Shown piece by piece: positions 1 through 8,817 of a stretch of DNA of 64,000 nt. Under the pieces are notes generated by a model. The model did no database searches. It saw only the letters and a list, made by a program, of their open reading frames with translations, and had not been told where the DNA came from. The stretch is taken from contig JAGCVX010000038.1 of NCBI GenBank assembly GCA_017962145.1, positions 94,709-158,708 on the forward strand. Reading direction: 5' to 3'. Positions within the stretch are counted from its first letter, which is position 1. Each line of letters starts with the position of its first letter. The translations under genes were made by a program, and so were the position numbers. The DNA is from Clostridiales bacterium (lineage in GTDB: Bacteria; Bacillota; Clostridia; Saccharofermentanales; Saccharofermentanaceae).

Positions 1-404
1 AGGGCGGCCTGGCCGGATGGATCACCGAGCTTTCTTTTATAAACTGTTCTGCAGAGTATACTCTCGATGGCGGCAGTAAAGTATATCACTACCTGTCGTA
101 TCAGGAAAAACAGGCAGACGAGATCGGCCCCCACGAGCTCCTTACGATCACGCTGAATGATGACTATTCCGTTTCCTGTAATATCCTTGAAAAGAAAGAC
201 GGAAGCCTCTCGGGAACGGGTTCCTTAACGTGGGTTGTGGAATGCGATGGGGTGATCATTTATAGCGCAGCTCTTAGTCGCGAAACTTTGGAAACTGAAC
301 ATGTTCTATCTCCGGATCGGAAGGGCTCGTACAAAGTGTATATTAAAGGCTATGTTGAAGACGTGTATATGCCGATCAGCAACATTCTCGAGTTTACGAT
401 CTGA
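1..404 (+). CDS. C-terminal part of an unrecognised protein
   Basis: An open frame runs from the window edge (first full codon at base 3) to a TGA at 402-404, about 133 residues without a stop. The start lies outside the window. The sequence is rich in Tyr, Ser, Thr and short alternating hydrophobic stretches, which suggests beta-rich, possibly extracytoplasmic repeats; it ends NILEFTI. I recognise no family. It converges on the minus-strand SDR gene, with only 51 bases between the two stops. The frame being open is seen directly; that it is a real gene is an inference from length and neighbour-like codon use. Confidence 0.6.
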   Translation, partial: GGLAGWITELSFINCSAEYTLDGGSKVYHYLSYQEKQADEIGPHELLTITLNDDYSVSCNILEKKDGSLSGTGSLTWVVECDGVIIYSAALSRETLETEHVLSPDRKGSYKVYIKGYVEDVYMPISNILEFTI

Positions 405-455
405 GACCACAGACCGCATTTCAGTATTCTTTTAGGGCATTCCTTGCTATCAGAA

Positions 456-1157
456 TCACTTCTTTTCGATACGGTGAAGCTGTGGTCTGACGGTGAACTC
501 CGTGATGACCATGTGCGGATCCGCTGACAGAATATAGCGCACGGCATCAGCCACGTCCTGTGGAACGAGGCGTGCGTTTTCATCTTTCGATGCTTCAAAA
601 TCCGCATTTCTGTAGAGATTGGTATCTGTCATATCCGGAAGGATCGTGGTAACTTTCACGCCGTGTTTTCTCGCCTCATCGAATAGGCTTTTTGAAAAGC
701 TCAGAAGACCTGCTTTGGTCGCGCCATATGCCGCACCGTGCGGATTGCTCTGATTGGCAGTGACCGATGCGATATTGAGGATCGTGCCGTGGCTTTCCTT
801 GAGCTTACGAAGCAGAAGACTGGAAAGAAGAAGCGGTACTTCCAGATTCGTTCTGACCATCTCCGAGATCGACTTTGAAGAAAGTTCCTCGTGAAGACCG
901 TAGTATCCCACGCCGGCACAGTTCACCAGAAGATCGATGGTATTTCCTTTTGCGATCGCACGCACTTCGTTTTCGAGTTTGGGCGTGTCGAGAAGATCCA
1001 TCTCAACTTTGTGAAATGCACTGTCGGACGCCATTTGGGAGGACTTGGAAAAGTCTCTTCCGAATCCGTAGATCTCATAGTCCATCGAAAGGAGCGTTTC
1101 GCAGATGGCTTTTCCGATTCCGGAGGAAGCTCCGGTGACGATCGCGGTCTTTTTCAT
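456..1157 (-). CDS. SDR family NAD(P)-dependent oxidoreductase
   Basis: The 233-aa product is a classical short-chain dehydrogenase/reductase with a Rossmann fold. The cofactor motif TGASSGIG lies at residues 8-15, an NCAG motif (usual NNAG) near 79-82, a catalytic Ser near 131, and the YxxxK pair at Tyr144 and Lys148 (YGATK). Length is normal for the family. The basic residue after the second strand (GFGRD) would suit NADPH, but that is only suggestive. The start has a good ribosome site (AAGGAAGG, 9 bases upstream). It is the last gene of the minus-strand run, 15 bases after the zinc-ribbon gene. The substrate cannot be told from sequence. Confidence 0.92.
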   Translation of the reverse strand: MKKTAIVTGASSGIGKAICETLLSMDYEIYGFGRDFSKSSQMASDSAFHKVEMDLLDTPKLENEVRAIAKGNTIDLLVNCAGVGYYGLHEELSSKSISEMVRTNLEVPLLLSSLLLRKLKESHGTILNIASVTANQSNPHGAAYGATKAGLLSFSKSLFDEARKHGVKVTTILPDMTDTNLYRNADFEASKDENARLVPQDVADAVRYILSADPHMVITEFTVRPQLHRIEKK

Positions 1158-1172
1158 GGGATTATTCCTTCC

Positions 1173-1784
1173 TTACCAGTTGTGGGTCTTTTTACTTACG
1201 ATGACGGCCCATTCTTCGTAAAGTCTTACGTCGACGGTACTGTTTACTTCATAGGGTTTGGCTGTGGTGCCGAGAGGAAGCAGGATGAATTTCTTTCCTT
1301 CTGCCGTATCCAGAAGGATCTTGATCTTCTGGCCGTTGACTCCGTTATAGGCGACCGTATCATCCATATAGCCGTAAACGATGCCGCTTCGCAGTGTGCC
1401 TTTTGTTTTGACCTTCATGGAAAAAAAGAAACGGCGCGCGGCGATCCACAGGGATCCTAAACCGAACAGGATGAACGGGAGCATAAAGAAGTTTACATAA
1501 AAGGGAATCTCATCCATCACATTCGTTGCGATGAGCATAGGGATGGACACGCCGGCAAATATACCGCCGAACATCACATTAAACCCGATGTTCCAGAAAT
1601 CGACTTTGGCACTTTTGCACTCGACGAGCGGATACTCCGGTGTCAGGTCGCGGGTCGCGACTTCTCCGATATAAGTGCCACAGAACTGGCAGATCTCAGA
1701 GAGCAGAGGCGCACCGCATTTGGGGCAGTTTCTGACGTCTTCCGGTCTCTTTTTCGGCTTGTTGTTGATCGAAATGCCATCCAT
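1173..1784 (-). CDS. Small zinc-ribbon membrane protein
   Basis: About 203 aa. The N-terminus carries a rubredoxin-like zinc ribbon (CPKCG and, 10 residues on, CQFCG). Two hydrophobic segments follow in the middle (around the FNVMFGGIFAGVSIPML and FFMLPFILFGLGSLWIAA stretches), then a soluble C-terminal beta-rich domain. I place the start at 1784 rather than an upstream in-frame ATG at 1814 because a GGAG lies 9 bases before the 1784 ATG; this also puts it 1 base after the stop of the upstream gene. Family unknown. Its zinc ribbon resembles those of the two SPFH-associated proteins in this window, so a role at the membrane with them is possible but unproven. Confidence 0.75.
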   Translation of the reverse strand: MDGISINNKPKKRPEDVRNCPKCGAPLLSEICQFCGTYIGEVATRDLTPEYPLVECKSAKVDFWNIGFNVMFGGIFAGVSIPMLIATNVMDEIPFYVNFFMLPFILFGLGSLWIAARRFFFSMKVKTKGTLRSGIVYGYMDDTVAYNGVNGQKIKILLDTAEGKKFILLPLGTTAKPYEVNSTVDVRLYEEWAVIVSKKTHNW

Positions 1785-1785
1785 C

Positions 1786-2826
1786 TTATGTATCTCCTTC
1801 ATCTTTTTCTTCAAAATCCGTCATGTAGATCTTTTCCTTAGATACCAGGCTTTGTAACATTGTTACAAGGGTTTTTTCCATCTCGTTTTGGAGGTTTTTC
1901 GGGTACTGGAAGACCCCGCCTCGGTTCTCGTATGGAAACTGACAGATGGAAGAACCCGGAAAGTCTTTCCGAAGCTTTTTCATATAGTCAGACGGAATGC
2001 GGAAAGAACCTACGCTGATATCCTTTAATCGACCGGTGTCGATGCGATCTTTGACTTCGAAAAGCATAGATGAATATGCATCTTTCCAGTTTCGGCAGTA
2101 GATGAGCGGGTCAAAACAGAGCCGAACCGGGAATCCTTTTTCCATCGCATACGATGCCGCCGAAAGACGTTCCGAAAGCGTTGCCGTTTTCTTTTCGTGC
2201 TTTTGGATGATCTCATCCGGCGAGAGGGTATAGGCGAAGATCACTCTTTCACATGGAGTGATTGTATCATAAATGTCTTTTCGAAAGGACTTTGTCCGGA
2301 TCTCGATCGTCAGATTCTCGTGTGCTAAAGCAAATGCCGCCCAGCGGCTTGCAAAGCCGGTCAGCGATTCCAGCGCGATGAGATCTGTGTCGTAGGACAC
2401 GCATAAATAAACCGGATGCTTCGAAAGCAGTTCTTCGACTTCGGCAAATGCTTTTTCCAGATCGACAAAGACGACGATGTTTCCGCTGCCGTACATGCCT
2501 TTCAAAAAGCAGTACTCGCAGTCAAAGATACAGTTCATGATGGAACTGGCATAGTAGAAATGGTCATAGCCGAAATCCTGACATACAGGTGCGCCTTTAT
2601 ATACCGAGGGTCCGGATCTTCTGGCCAGGATCAGTGACTGCGACTTTTTCTGCTCACCGAAGTTCTGACGGCTTCGGTTAAAGACGTCCTTGTAGTGCTC
2701 GATCGGGATCACGACGGATTTCGAAAAACGCTTGAGAATCGTTTTCGTAAGAGGGTGATCCGCAACGGCATGTTCCACATAGATATGCGAGAAGGGGTAG
2801 TTAAATAAGTCGTTTTTTGAGCTCAT
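1786..2826 (-). CDS. SPL-type (spore photoproduct lyase-like) radical SAM protein
   Basis: The 346-aa protein has a radical SAM cluster motif CxxxCxxC at Cys99, Cys103 and Cys106 (NCIFDCEYC), the same spacing as spore photoproduct lyase SplB. The region around 265-275 (SVGSFRIP) matches the SPL-like C-terminal half. True SplB repairs the spore photoproduct in DNA, but many Clostridia carry SPL-like paralogues of unknown substrate. The start overlaps the end of the nucleosidase-like gene by 26 bases, with an AAAGGTGG site 7 bases upstream, so the two are almost certainly co-translated. Assigned as family member; DNA repair is not shown. Confidence 0.85.
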   Translation of the reverse strand: MSSKNDLFNYPFSHIYVEHAVADHPLTKTILKRFSKSVVIPIEHYKDVFNRSRQNFGEQKKSQSLILARRSGPSVYKGAPVCQDFGYDHFYYASSIMNCIFDCEYCFLKGMYGSGNIVVFVDLEKAFAEVEELLSKHPVYLCVSYDTDLIALESLTGFASRWAAFALAHENLTIEIRTKSFRKDIYDTITPCERVIFAYTLSPDEIIQKHEKKTATLSERLSAASYAMEKGFPVRLCFDPLIYCRNWKDAYSSMLFEVKDRIDTGRLKDISVGSFRIPSDYMKKLRKDFPGSSICQFPYENRGGVFQYPKNLQNEMEKTLVTMLQSLVSKEKIYMTDFEEKDEGDT

Positions 2827-3634
2827 CGATAACCACCTTTCCCTCGCGTTTGGATGCGGCCGGAATCAATCCTTCTTCGTGCAGTGAATCGAGGATCTCT
2901 TCGATAGGAAGGTCTTCGGCTTTTGCAAATCGGAACAGCTGTGCCAGTTCGTGTCGCATCGTCTCGCTTGCGCGAAGTGCCAGCGCAGTAGAAAGAAACA
3001 GTTCTTCGTCAAATGCACTGTCGTCATCACATGCATCCTTTAGTTTTTCCATTACAGAAAGAACGGAAGGGATCTGTTTTTGTGCGCATTCCGTCAGGTA
3101 TTCTCTGGTGATGGCTTTCACATCTTTTACGCCCGAATCGGAAACATATTTCAAAAAGAGGATCCGATGGGGAGAAAGAAAATGCGATGCCGCCTGATAG
3201 ATGCCGGATGCTTCCATATCGTAAAGTGAAGCCGGATCTTCAAGAGAGGATACGATCTTATCTACCGTGACCAGTGCATTTTCCGAAGAAGCGGGAAGAC
3301 CGCATGAAGAAAGATCGTAGAGCATGTCGGGATAAAATGTTCTTCCCGTGGTGCTGTCCGTGATCTTGTTGATGAGGTAAAGTCCCGGATTCTTTCCTGC
3401 ACAGGACCCGAAATTGATGAAAAAATCTGACTCGCTTCGGAAACCGAAACGAGTCAGAAGATATGTCGCAGAAGATGCGCCGGTCAGAGATCCGATTCCG
3501 GAAATGGCCAGAACGCAAGAACTGTCTTCAGCAAAGTATGTATCATAAGGGCACGGGTTTGTGTCCTTTCGAAGCGAAAGAGCAGATATCAGAGGTTTTG
3601 CTTCAGCTGCGAGTGCGCATTGAAAGAAGAACAT
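2801..3634 (-). CDS. Nucleoside phosphorylase / MTA-SAH nucleosidase-like protein with C-terminal extension
   Basis: 277 aa. Residues 1-200 look like the PNP/UDP phosphorylase superfamily: an acidic residue near the N-terminus (Glu11), the phosphate/ribose loop NFGSCAG at 74-80, DMEASG at 139-144 (matching the EME/DME ribose-binding motif of MTA/SAH nucleosidase) and VSDSG near 164-168 (the catalytic Asp region). A further 75 residues at the C-terminus, helical and charged, are not part of the usual 230-aa fold. The start has AAGGAG 6 bases upstream. It overlaps the SPL gene by 26 bases. Substrate (5'-methylthioadenosine, SAH, 5'-deoxyadenosine or other) is not decided by sequence; 5'-deoxyadenosine produced by the radical SAM neighbour is an attractive guess. 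Confidence 0.8.
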   Translation of the reverse strand: MFFFQCALAAEAKPLISALSLRKDTNPCPYDTYFAEDSSCVLAISGIGSLTGASSATYLLTRFGFRSESDFFINFGSCAGKNPGLYLINKITDSTTGRTFYPDMLYDLSSCGLPASSENALVTVDKIVSSLEDPASLYDMEASGIYQAASHFLSPHRILFLKYVSDSGVKDVKAITREYLTECAQKQIPSVLSVMEKLKDACDDDSAFDEELFLSTALALRASETMRHELAQLFRFAKAEDLPIEEILDSLHEEGLIPAASKREGKVVIDELKKRLI

Positions 3635-3655
3635 ATTCCGCTCCTTGCCGGGAAA

Positions 3656-5005
3656 TTAAGCCTGCGGCTCGTTTGTCGGAGGCTGCGGATTCTCTGCTTG
3701 CGGGGCTGCGGCCTGTGCTGCCGAAGCGGCAAGAACATCTGCAAGTCTCGTTCCGCAATCCGGGCAGAACTGGGATGTGTTACCGATCTTACCGCACTGC
3801 GGGCATGTCCATCCGCCGACAGGCTGCTGCGCAGGAGCTCCGGTATTGCCGGAAACTACATTTCCAAAACCCTGACCCATCTGGTTCGACTGACCCATGA
3901 TCGGGTTGAGCGCGTCTTTTGTCATATTGATCACGCCGCCCATGGCGCCGAGTGCAACGCCGAGACCGGCCACGTCGCCGATACCGCCGGCTGCGCCGCC
4001 GCCATTTCCGCCACCGGTAATACCGTTCTGCATGGCTTCCATGCCGACCTGTCTTGCGGTCTCGTCTGTGTAGGAGTAACCCTTCATCTTCATCTCGTTT
4101 GCTTCTGCTTCCGCCTGCATCAGGTAAGCCTCGGCTTCTGCCTTTGCCTTGATGCGGATCGCTTCTGCGTCTCCCTGCGCGTTGACCATCTTCAGCTGCG
4201 CTTCTGTCTGTGCTTCGAGGATCTTTCTGCCCTGTGCGGCTTCTGCCTCGGCACGTCTGACTTCCTCGTCGCGGACCTTCAAAGTTCTGTCCGCGAACTG
4301 CTGCTTCAGGCGCTGGAAGTTCGGATCCTCATCCGGTGTACGGATGCTCGTGATATAGAATTCCGGCATGAAGAGACCATACTCGTCAAGATCTTCATTG
4401 ATCTCGCCCTGGAGCTGCTCGGAAAGGACATCGAGGTAGGCATCTACTTCCAGGATATTGATGTTCTGTTCCTTGATCACGCGGGCCAGGTTTGCCTTGA
4501 CCTTGTTCATGACCAGAGAACGGAATTTGCTTGTGTCGTAGCCGACGCCTTCGTCGCCGACGATATCACTTCTGAGAAGTCCTTCGGTGGTACCGACCAG
4601 CTTCAGGACCAGCTTTCTGGAATCGTTGACCTTGAGGTTAAAGCTTCCGCTTGCGCCGATCTCAACATGCAGACCGGAGGCCGGATCGAAAAGACGGACT
4701 CTGCTGTCTGTACCCCAGAGCAGACCCATCTGTGTGGCCATATTGATGAAGTAGACCTCGGCGTGGAAGATGTTTTCTCCGCCGGTGCCGAGCTTGATCA
4801 GATCACGCAGAAGCGGGATGTTCTGTGTCGTCAGCGTGTGGCGTCCGGACGTAAACAGATCCAGAGCCTTACCGTCTCGGAAGAAAAGTGCTTCCTGACT
4901 TTCGTGAACGATCAGCTGTGAGCCGATGTTAAAGTCCTCTTTCGGATGCTTGTACGCAAATACCTCATTACTGCCTTCGTATTTGATGACACTAATTAAT
5001 TCCAT
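3656..5005 (-). CDS. SPFH-domain protein with C-terminal zinc ribbon (YdjI-like)
   Basis: 449 aa. Residues about 20-210 form an SPFH/band-7 type domain of the 'virion core protein-like' subgroup that includes Bacillus YdjI. Residues about 215-290 are a charged Ala/Glu/Lys-rich coiled coil, followed by a Gly/Met-rich stretch and a zinc ribbon near the end (WTCPQCGKIG and FCPDCGTR). The tail is Ala/Pro/Gln-rich. No membrane segment is evident, as for YdjI, which reaches the membrane through partners. The start lies 1 base after the stop of the upstream zinc-ribbon membrane gene, with AAGGAAGG as ribosome site. A paralogue is present at 22678-23997. Confidence 0.85.
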   Translation of the reverse strand: MELISVIKYEGSNEVFAYKHPKEDFNIGSQLIVHESQEALFFRDGKALDLFTSGRHTLTTQNIPLLRDLIKLGTGGENIFHAEVYFINMATQMGLLWGTDSRVRLFDPASGLHVEIGASGSFNLKVNDSRKLVLKLVGTTEGLLRSDIVGDEGVGYDTSKFRSLVMNKVKANLARVIKEQNINILEVDAYLDVLSEQLQGEINEDLDEYGLFMPEFYITSIRTPDEDPNFQRLKQQFADRTLKVRDEEVRRAEAEAAQGRKILEAQTEAQLKMVNAQGDAEAIRIKAKAEAEAYLMQAEAEANEMKMKGYSYTDETARQVGMEAMQNGITGGGNGGGAAGGIGDVAGLGVALGAMGGVINMTKDALNPIMGQSNQMGQGFGNVVSGNTGAPAQQPVGGWTCPQCGKIGNTSQFCPDCGTRLADVLAASAAQAAAPQAENPQPPTNEPQA

Positions 5006-5006
5006 G

Positions 5007-5816
5007 CTATTCCTTCCTTTCCGACCCGCTGCTTGTGGCCATTACAAATAGTACTAAAACGATTGGCGCGCCGATGGCGATGATCGCCGCGATCTTAACA
5101 TCCACATGAAAGCCGTATGCCAGTATCAAGAAAAGTATCAGTGGCACGGCTGACAGAAACGACAGGATCTGTATGATGAGTGCCGGTATTCCGTCGAGAT
5201 ACACGAAGTAGGTCGTCACCGCTGTCAGTAAGACTCCGACAGGAATTACGACATAAAGCGGAAGTCCTGCCTTTTCCTTCAAGACGATCCCGAGTACGGT
5301 AGGAAGTACCATACCGATCAGGATGGAAAGCGGGATACGCTTTTTGCGTTCTTTCTCGATGAGGACTTTCAGTTCCTCGATCTTGGTGCTCGCGTCTTTT
5401 ACGTCCGGGACTTTCTTGAACTCGCTGAGTGCTTCTTTGTAGTTCTTCTTATCGTAATACTTTTTGCCCATCGCATAATGACGGAGCTGCTCTGCCTGAG
5501 CCTGTCCCTCTTTGCAGATCTTCTGCAGTTCCATAGAGAGTTCGTCAGTTCGAAGGCTCTGGGTTTTGGCGTACTGGAAGAGAAGTCTTGCCTGAGCGAT
5601 GTCGGTCACATCCGGGTTTCCCTCAAGAAGTGCCTTGGCGCGATGGATCGTATCGATCGCGGTGGAGTAATCCTCATAATTCGGAACCACATCCTGCAAA
5701 GCCCACTTGTTTCCGCAGTGTATGCAGACACAGGCGCCGGTATGATAGTTGGCCCGAACGTCTCCACCACAGATTTTGCACTTCAATGAAACAGGGGTTA
5801 CATTTGTTTCCGGCAT
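5007..5816 (-). CDS. Zinc-ribbon membrane protein, partner of the SPFH protein
   Basis: 269 aa from the chosen start. The N-terminus has a zinc ribbon (LKCKICGG and CVCIHCGN), residues about 30-165 are helical and TPR-like (KKYYDKKNYKEALSEFKKV), and the C-terminal 100 residues hold four hydrophobic segments. I start it at 5816 because AGGAG lies 8 bases upstream; an in-frame GTG at 5852 has no such site. The order zinc ribbon, soluble helices, membrane segments next to a YdjI-like SPFH gene recalls ydjG/ydjH beside ydjI in Bacillus, but homology is not certain. First gene of the minus-strand operon. Confidence 0.75.
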   Translation of the reverse strand: MPETNVTPVSLKCKICGGDVRANYHTGACVCIHCGNKWALQDVVPNYEDYSTAIDTIHRAKALLEGNPDVTDIAQARLLFQYAKTQSLRTDELSMELQKICKEGQAQAEQLRHYAMGKKYYDKKNYKEALSEFKKVPDVKDASTKIEELKVLIEKERKKRIPLSILIGMVLPTVLGIVLKEKAGLPLYVVIPVGVLLTAVTTYFVYLDGIPALIIQILSFLSAVPLILFLILAYGFHVDVKIAAIIAIGAPIVLVLFVMATSSGSERKE

Positions 5817-5859
5817 TCTTCCTACTCCTATTCCCAGATTCGTGAAAAGCACTATGTCA

Positions 5860-5868
5860 ATTTTATCA
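5860..5868 (-). promoter_or_regulatory. Extended -10 promoter for the minus-strand operon
   Basis: On the minus strand the sequence reads TGATAAAAT (TG, one base, then TAAAAT), 44 bases upstream of the chosen start at 5816. No good -35 hexamer is present at 17 bases, so this would be an extended -10 promoter. Predicted by eye. Confidence 0.4.
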
Positions 5869-5991
5869 TACCTTTATACTAACGGTGAATAGAGGAAACG
5901 GTTCTTTTTGAAAGAAATAAGTGAAGAAAAGGTGTGAAATATCGGGAGAATAGGCATTCTATATCGCAGAAAGTCGGATTTTCGTTATCCG

Positions 5992-6020
5992 TTGTTTTAT
6001 GTACCTATAATTGCTATAAT
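5992..6020 (+). promoter_or_regulatory. Sigma-A type promoter of metG
   Basis: TTGTTT at 5992-5997, a 17-base spacer, and a perfect TATAAT at 6015-6020 preceded by TGC (extended -10). The predicted transcript starts near 6027, about 34 bases before the metG ATG. Confidence 0.75.
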
Positions 6021-6060
6021 TACAAGATGCATTAAGCAAATAGAAGGAGGCGCATATCAA

Positions 6061-8004
6061 ATGGCCGAAAAACAGAAGTATTACATCACAACACCGATCT
6101 ATTATCCATCGGGCAACCCGCACGTTGGACACTGCTACACGACGCTCGCATGCGACGTAGTTTCCAGATATAAGCGAATGCAGGGTTATGATGTCATGTT
6201 TCTGACCGGTACAGATGAGCATGGCCAGAAGATCGAGAAGAAGGCTCTGGAAGTGGGCACCACTCCGCAAGCTTACGTAGACGGTATCGTCGCGAACTTC
6301 AAGAAACTCTGGGAGCGCCTCGATATCACATACGATCGCTTTATCAGAACGACCGATCCGTATCACGTTGAGTCTGTTCAGAAGATCTTTAAGGATCTCT
6401 ACGATAAAGGCTACATCTATAAGAGCAAGTATGTTGGAAAATACTGCACACCTTGTGAGTCTTTCTGGACAGAAAGCCAGCTCAAGGACGGCAAATGCCC
6501 GGACTGCGGACGTGACGTCGTCGATGCAGAAGAAGAGGCATACTTCTTTAAGCTTTCCGAGTTCAGCGGCAAACTGGAGGAACTCCTCCTTGACGAAGAG
6601 AGAAACTTCCTCGAGCCGAAGTCCCGTGTCAACGAGATGATCAACAACTTCATCAAGCCGGGTCTGGAGGATCTTTGTGTTTCCAGAACGAGCTTTAAGT
6701 GGGGTATTCCGGTCACCTTCGATGAAAAGCATGTCGTATACGTATGGATCGACGCGCTCAGTAACTATATCACGGCACTGGGTTACGGCAATTCCACATA
6801 TAACGATTTCGAAAAATACTGGCCGGCAGACATTCACGTCATGGCCAAGGAGATCGTACGTTTCCACTCCCTGATCTGGCCGGCAATGCTGATGGCTCTG
6901 GATCTTCCGCTTCCGAAGCATATCTACGGACACGGCTGGATCACATTCGGCGGCGCCAAGATGGGTAAGTCCACAGGTAACGTGATCGATCCGTTTATCC
7001 TCGCTGACCGCTACGGCGTGGACGCTGTCCGTTACCATCTCCTCCGCGAGATGCCTTTCGGCGCTGACTGCCCGTTCAGCAACGAGCAGATGGTTCAGAG
7101 AATCAACAACGACCTGGCAAATGATCTGGGCAACCTCGTTTCCAGAACCGTTGCGATGGCGATCAAGTATTTCAACGGCAAGCTTCCGACAGAGCGCGAG
7201 ACCGATCCGCTCGACGATGAGCTTCTCTCGATGGCAAAGGCACTGAAGCCGTTTGTTGAAGAGAACTATGAGACGCTTCATATTTCAAATGCACTGGCCG
7301 AGATCTTTAAGGTGATCGCCCGTGCGAACAAGTATATCGACGAGACCGCACCTTGGGTACTGGCAAAGGACGACAGCAAGAAGGCAAGACTGGCAACTGT
7401 GCTTTATAACCTTCTCGATACAGTACGTATCTGCTCGATCCTCTTAAATCCGGTAATGCCGAATACCTGCCCGGAGATCTGGAAGCAGATCGGTGCATCT
7501 GCTGAGCAGGCCACTTGGGATAAGTCCGGTGAGACAGGCGTACTTTCTGCCGATGTAACCGTACAGAAGGGCGATGTGCTCTTCCCGCGTCTGGATATGG
7601 AAAAAGAGATGGAAGAACTCAGCCAGATCTCTGCTGCTGCAGAAGCCGCAGCGAAGGGCAAGGTCCTCGAGCATAAAGATGAGATCGTTTATGACGATTT
7701 CGCAAAGCTTGAGCTCCGTGCGGCAAAAGTTCTCGAGTGTGAGAAGGTTCCGAAGGCAGATAAGCTCCTTCGCATGCAGCTCGATGTCGGTGACAGAAAG
7801 ATGCAGGTCCTTTCCGGTATCGCGCAGTACTACACACCGGAAGAGATGGTCGGAAAGATGGTCGTATGGGTTGCAAACCTCGCCCCGAGAAAACTTCGCG
7901 GCTTCGATTCGTACGGCATGATCCTCTGTGCGGAAAAACCGAACGGCGACTACGCACTGCTTTCTGTTCCGGAAGGCGTAGAGCCGGGAGCGGAGGTTTC
8001 CTGA
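6061..8004 (+). CDS. metG: Methionyl-tRNA synthetase
   Basis: Charges tRNA-Met with methionine using ATP in the cytoplasm. The 647-aa protein has the class I HIGH-type motif (HVGH, residues 21-24) and a KMSKS variant KMGKS at 300-304. A zinc knuckle with two CxxC pairs (CTPC, CPDC) lies in the connective region around residues 127-150. The C-terminal 100 residues are a tRNA-binding (EMAP II/OB-fold) domain found in the dimeric MetRS type (FAKLELRAAKVLECE onward). The ATG at 6061 has AAGGAGG upstream; in-frame codons before it overlap the promoter. tatD follows after 3 bases. Confidence 0.98.
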   Translation: MAEKQKYYITTPIYYPSGNPHVGHCYTTLACDVVSRYKRMQGYDVMFLTGTDEHGQKIEKKALEVGTTPQAYVDGIVANFKKLWERLDITYDRFIRTTDPYHVESVQKIFKDLYDKGYIYKSKYVGKYCTPCESFWTESQLKDGKCPDCGRDVVDAEEEAYFFKLSEFSGKLEELLLDEERNFLEPKSRVNEMINNFIKPGLEDLCVSRTSFKWGIPVTFDEKHVVYVWIDALSNYITALGYGNSTYNDFEKYWPADIHVMAKEIVRFHSLIWPAMLMALDLPLPKHIYGHGWITFGGAKMGKSTGNVIDPFILADRYGVDAVRYHLLREMPFGADCPFSNEQMVQRINNDLANDLGNLVSRTVAMAIKYFNGKLPTERETDPLDDELLSMAKALKPFVEENYETLHISNALAEIFKVIARANKYIDETAPWVLAKDDSKKARLATVLYNLLDTVRICSILLNPVMPNTCPEIWKQIGASAEQATWDKSGETGVLSADVTVQKGDVLFPRLDMEKEMEELSQISAAAEAAAKGKVLEHKDEIVYDDFAKLELRAAKVLECEKVPKADKLLRMQLDVGDRKMQVLSGIAQYYTPEEMVGKMVVWVANLAPRKLRGFDSYGMILCAEKPNGDYALLSVPEGVEPGAEVS

Positions 8005-8007
8005 TCC

Positions 8008-8817
8008 ATGGAGATGTTTGACACGCATGCTCATCTGAACTGGCGTGAAGAATATAAAGACGATATCGATGCGGTTTTGGAAAATGCGAAGAAGGAAGGT
8101 GTGACCCACATCCTTCTGGCCAGTTCCACGATCGAGGACAGTCAGATCGCACTGGATCTTCGTAAGATGAAAAAAGACTGCGGCGTGAAGCTCTCCTGCA
8201 TGGTGGGCGTCCATCCGGAAACGGCACAGTCTTTCGATGACGAAGCAAAGTATAAGCTGGAGTCCTGGCTTAAGAATAAAGATGAGCTGGGCATTCGTGC
8301 CGTGGGCGAGATCGGTATGGATTACCATTATGACGATGCGTCCCCGGTCCACGAGGCGACTGCTTTCATCTACCAGATGGGTCTGGCATACCGCTATGAC
8401 CTGCCGGCCGTGATCCATGAGCGGGATGCCTGCGAGGATACGCTTTTTATCCTTCGCTCGCTTCATGAACAGCATGCGCTCCGCGAAGTCCCGGGCGTGC
8501 TCCATTGCTTTTCGGGCAGTCCCGAAACCGCGGAGATCCTGCTGAAGATGGGCTTTTACTTAGGCTTTGACGGACCGATCACGTTTAAGAATGCGCGAAA
8601 GGCGCCGGATGTGATCCGTATGTGTCCGCTGGACCGCCTTCTGGTGGAGACGGACTCGCCGTATATGGCACCGACACCGTTCCGCGGGCACAGAAATGAG
8701 CCGGCGTATGTGAGATATGTAGTAGAAGAGATGGCACGAATCAAAGAGATCCCGGCCGAAGAGATGGCCCGGATCACGACAGAGAATGCAAGAAGACTTT
8801 TCGGGGAGGACACCTGA
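8008..8817 (+). CDS. tatD: TatD family metal-dependent hydrolase (DNase-like)
   Basis: 269 aa, a TIM-barrel amidohydrolase-fold hydrolase. Metal ligands are visible: HAH near the N-terminus (FDTHAHLN), Glu in GEIGMDYHY, His in VIHERDA (usual VIHxR), His in LHCFSGS and Asp in VETDSPYMAP. TatD proteins have 3'-5' DNase activity in several bacteria. Position directly after metG is very common in Bacillota and points to co-transcription. The stop overlaps the next ATG (TGATG). Confidence 0.95.
   Translation: MEMFDTHAHLNWREEYKDDIDAVLENAKKEGVTHILLASSTIEDSQIALDLRKMKKDCGVKLSCMVGVHPETAQSFDDEAKYKLESWLKNKDELGIRAVGEIGMDYHYDDASPVHEATAFIYQMGLAYRYDLPAVIHERDACEDTLFILRSLHEQHALREVPGVLHCFSGSPETAEILLKMGFYLGFDGPITFKNARKAPDVIRMCPLDRLLVETDSPYMAPTPFRGHRNEPAYVRYVVEEMARIKEIPAEEMARITTENARRLFGEDT

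Noticed and set aside
405..487. Inverted repeat GACCACAG (405-412) / CTGTGGTC (480-487)
   Set aside because: Eight bases, 67 apart, no T-run, and the second arm lies within the end of the SDR gene; likely chance.
5959..7281. Long antisense open frame opposite metG
   Set aside because: It mirrors the codon pattern of metG, has no homology I recognise, and covers a certain gene; a shadow.
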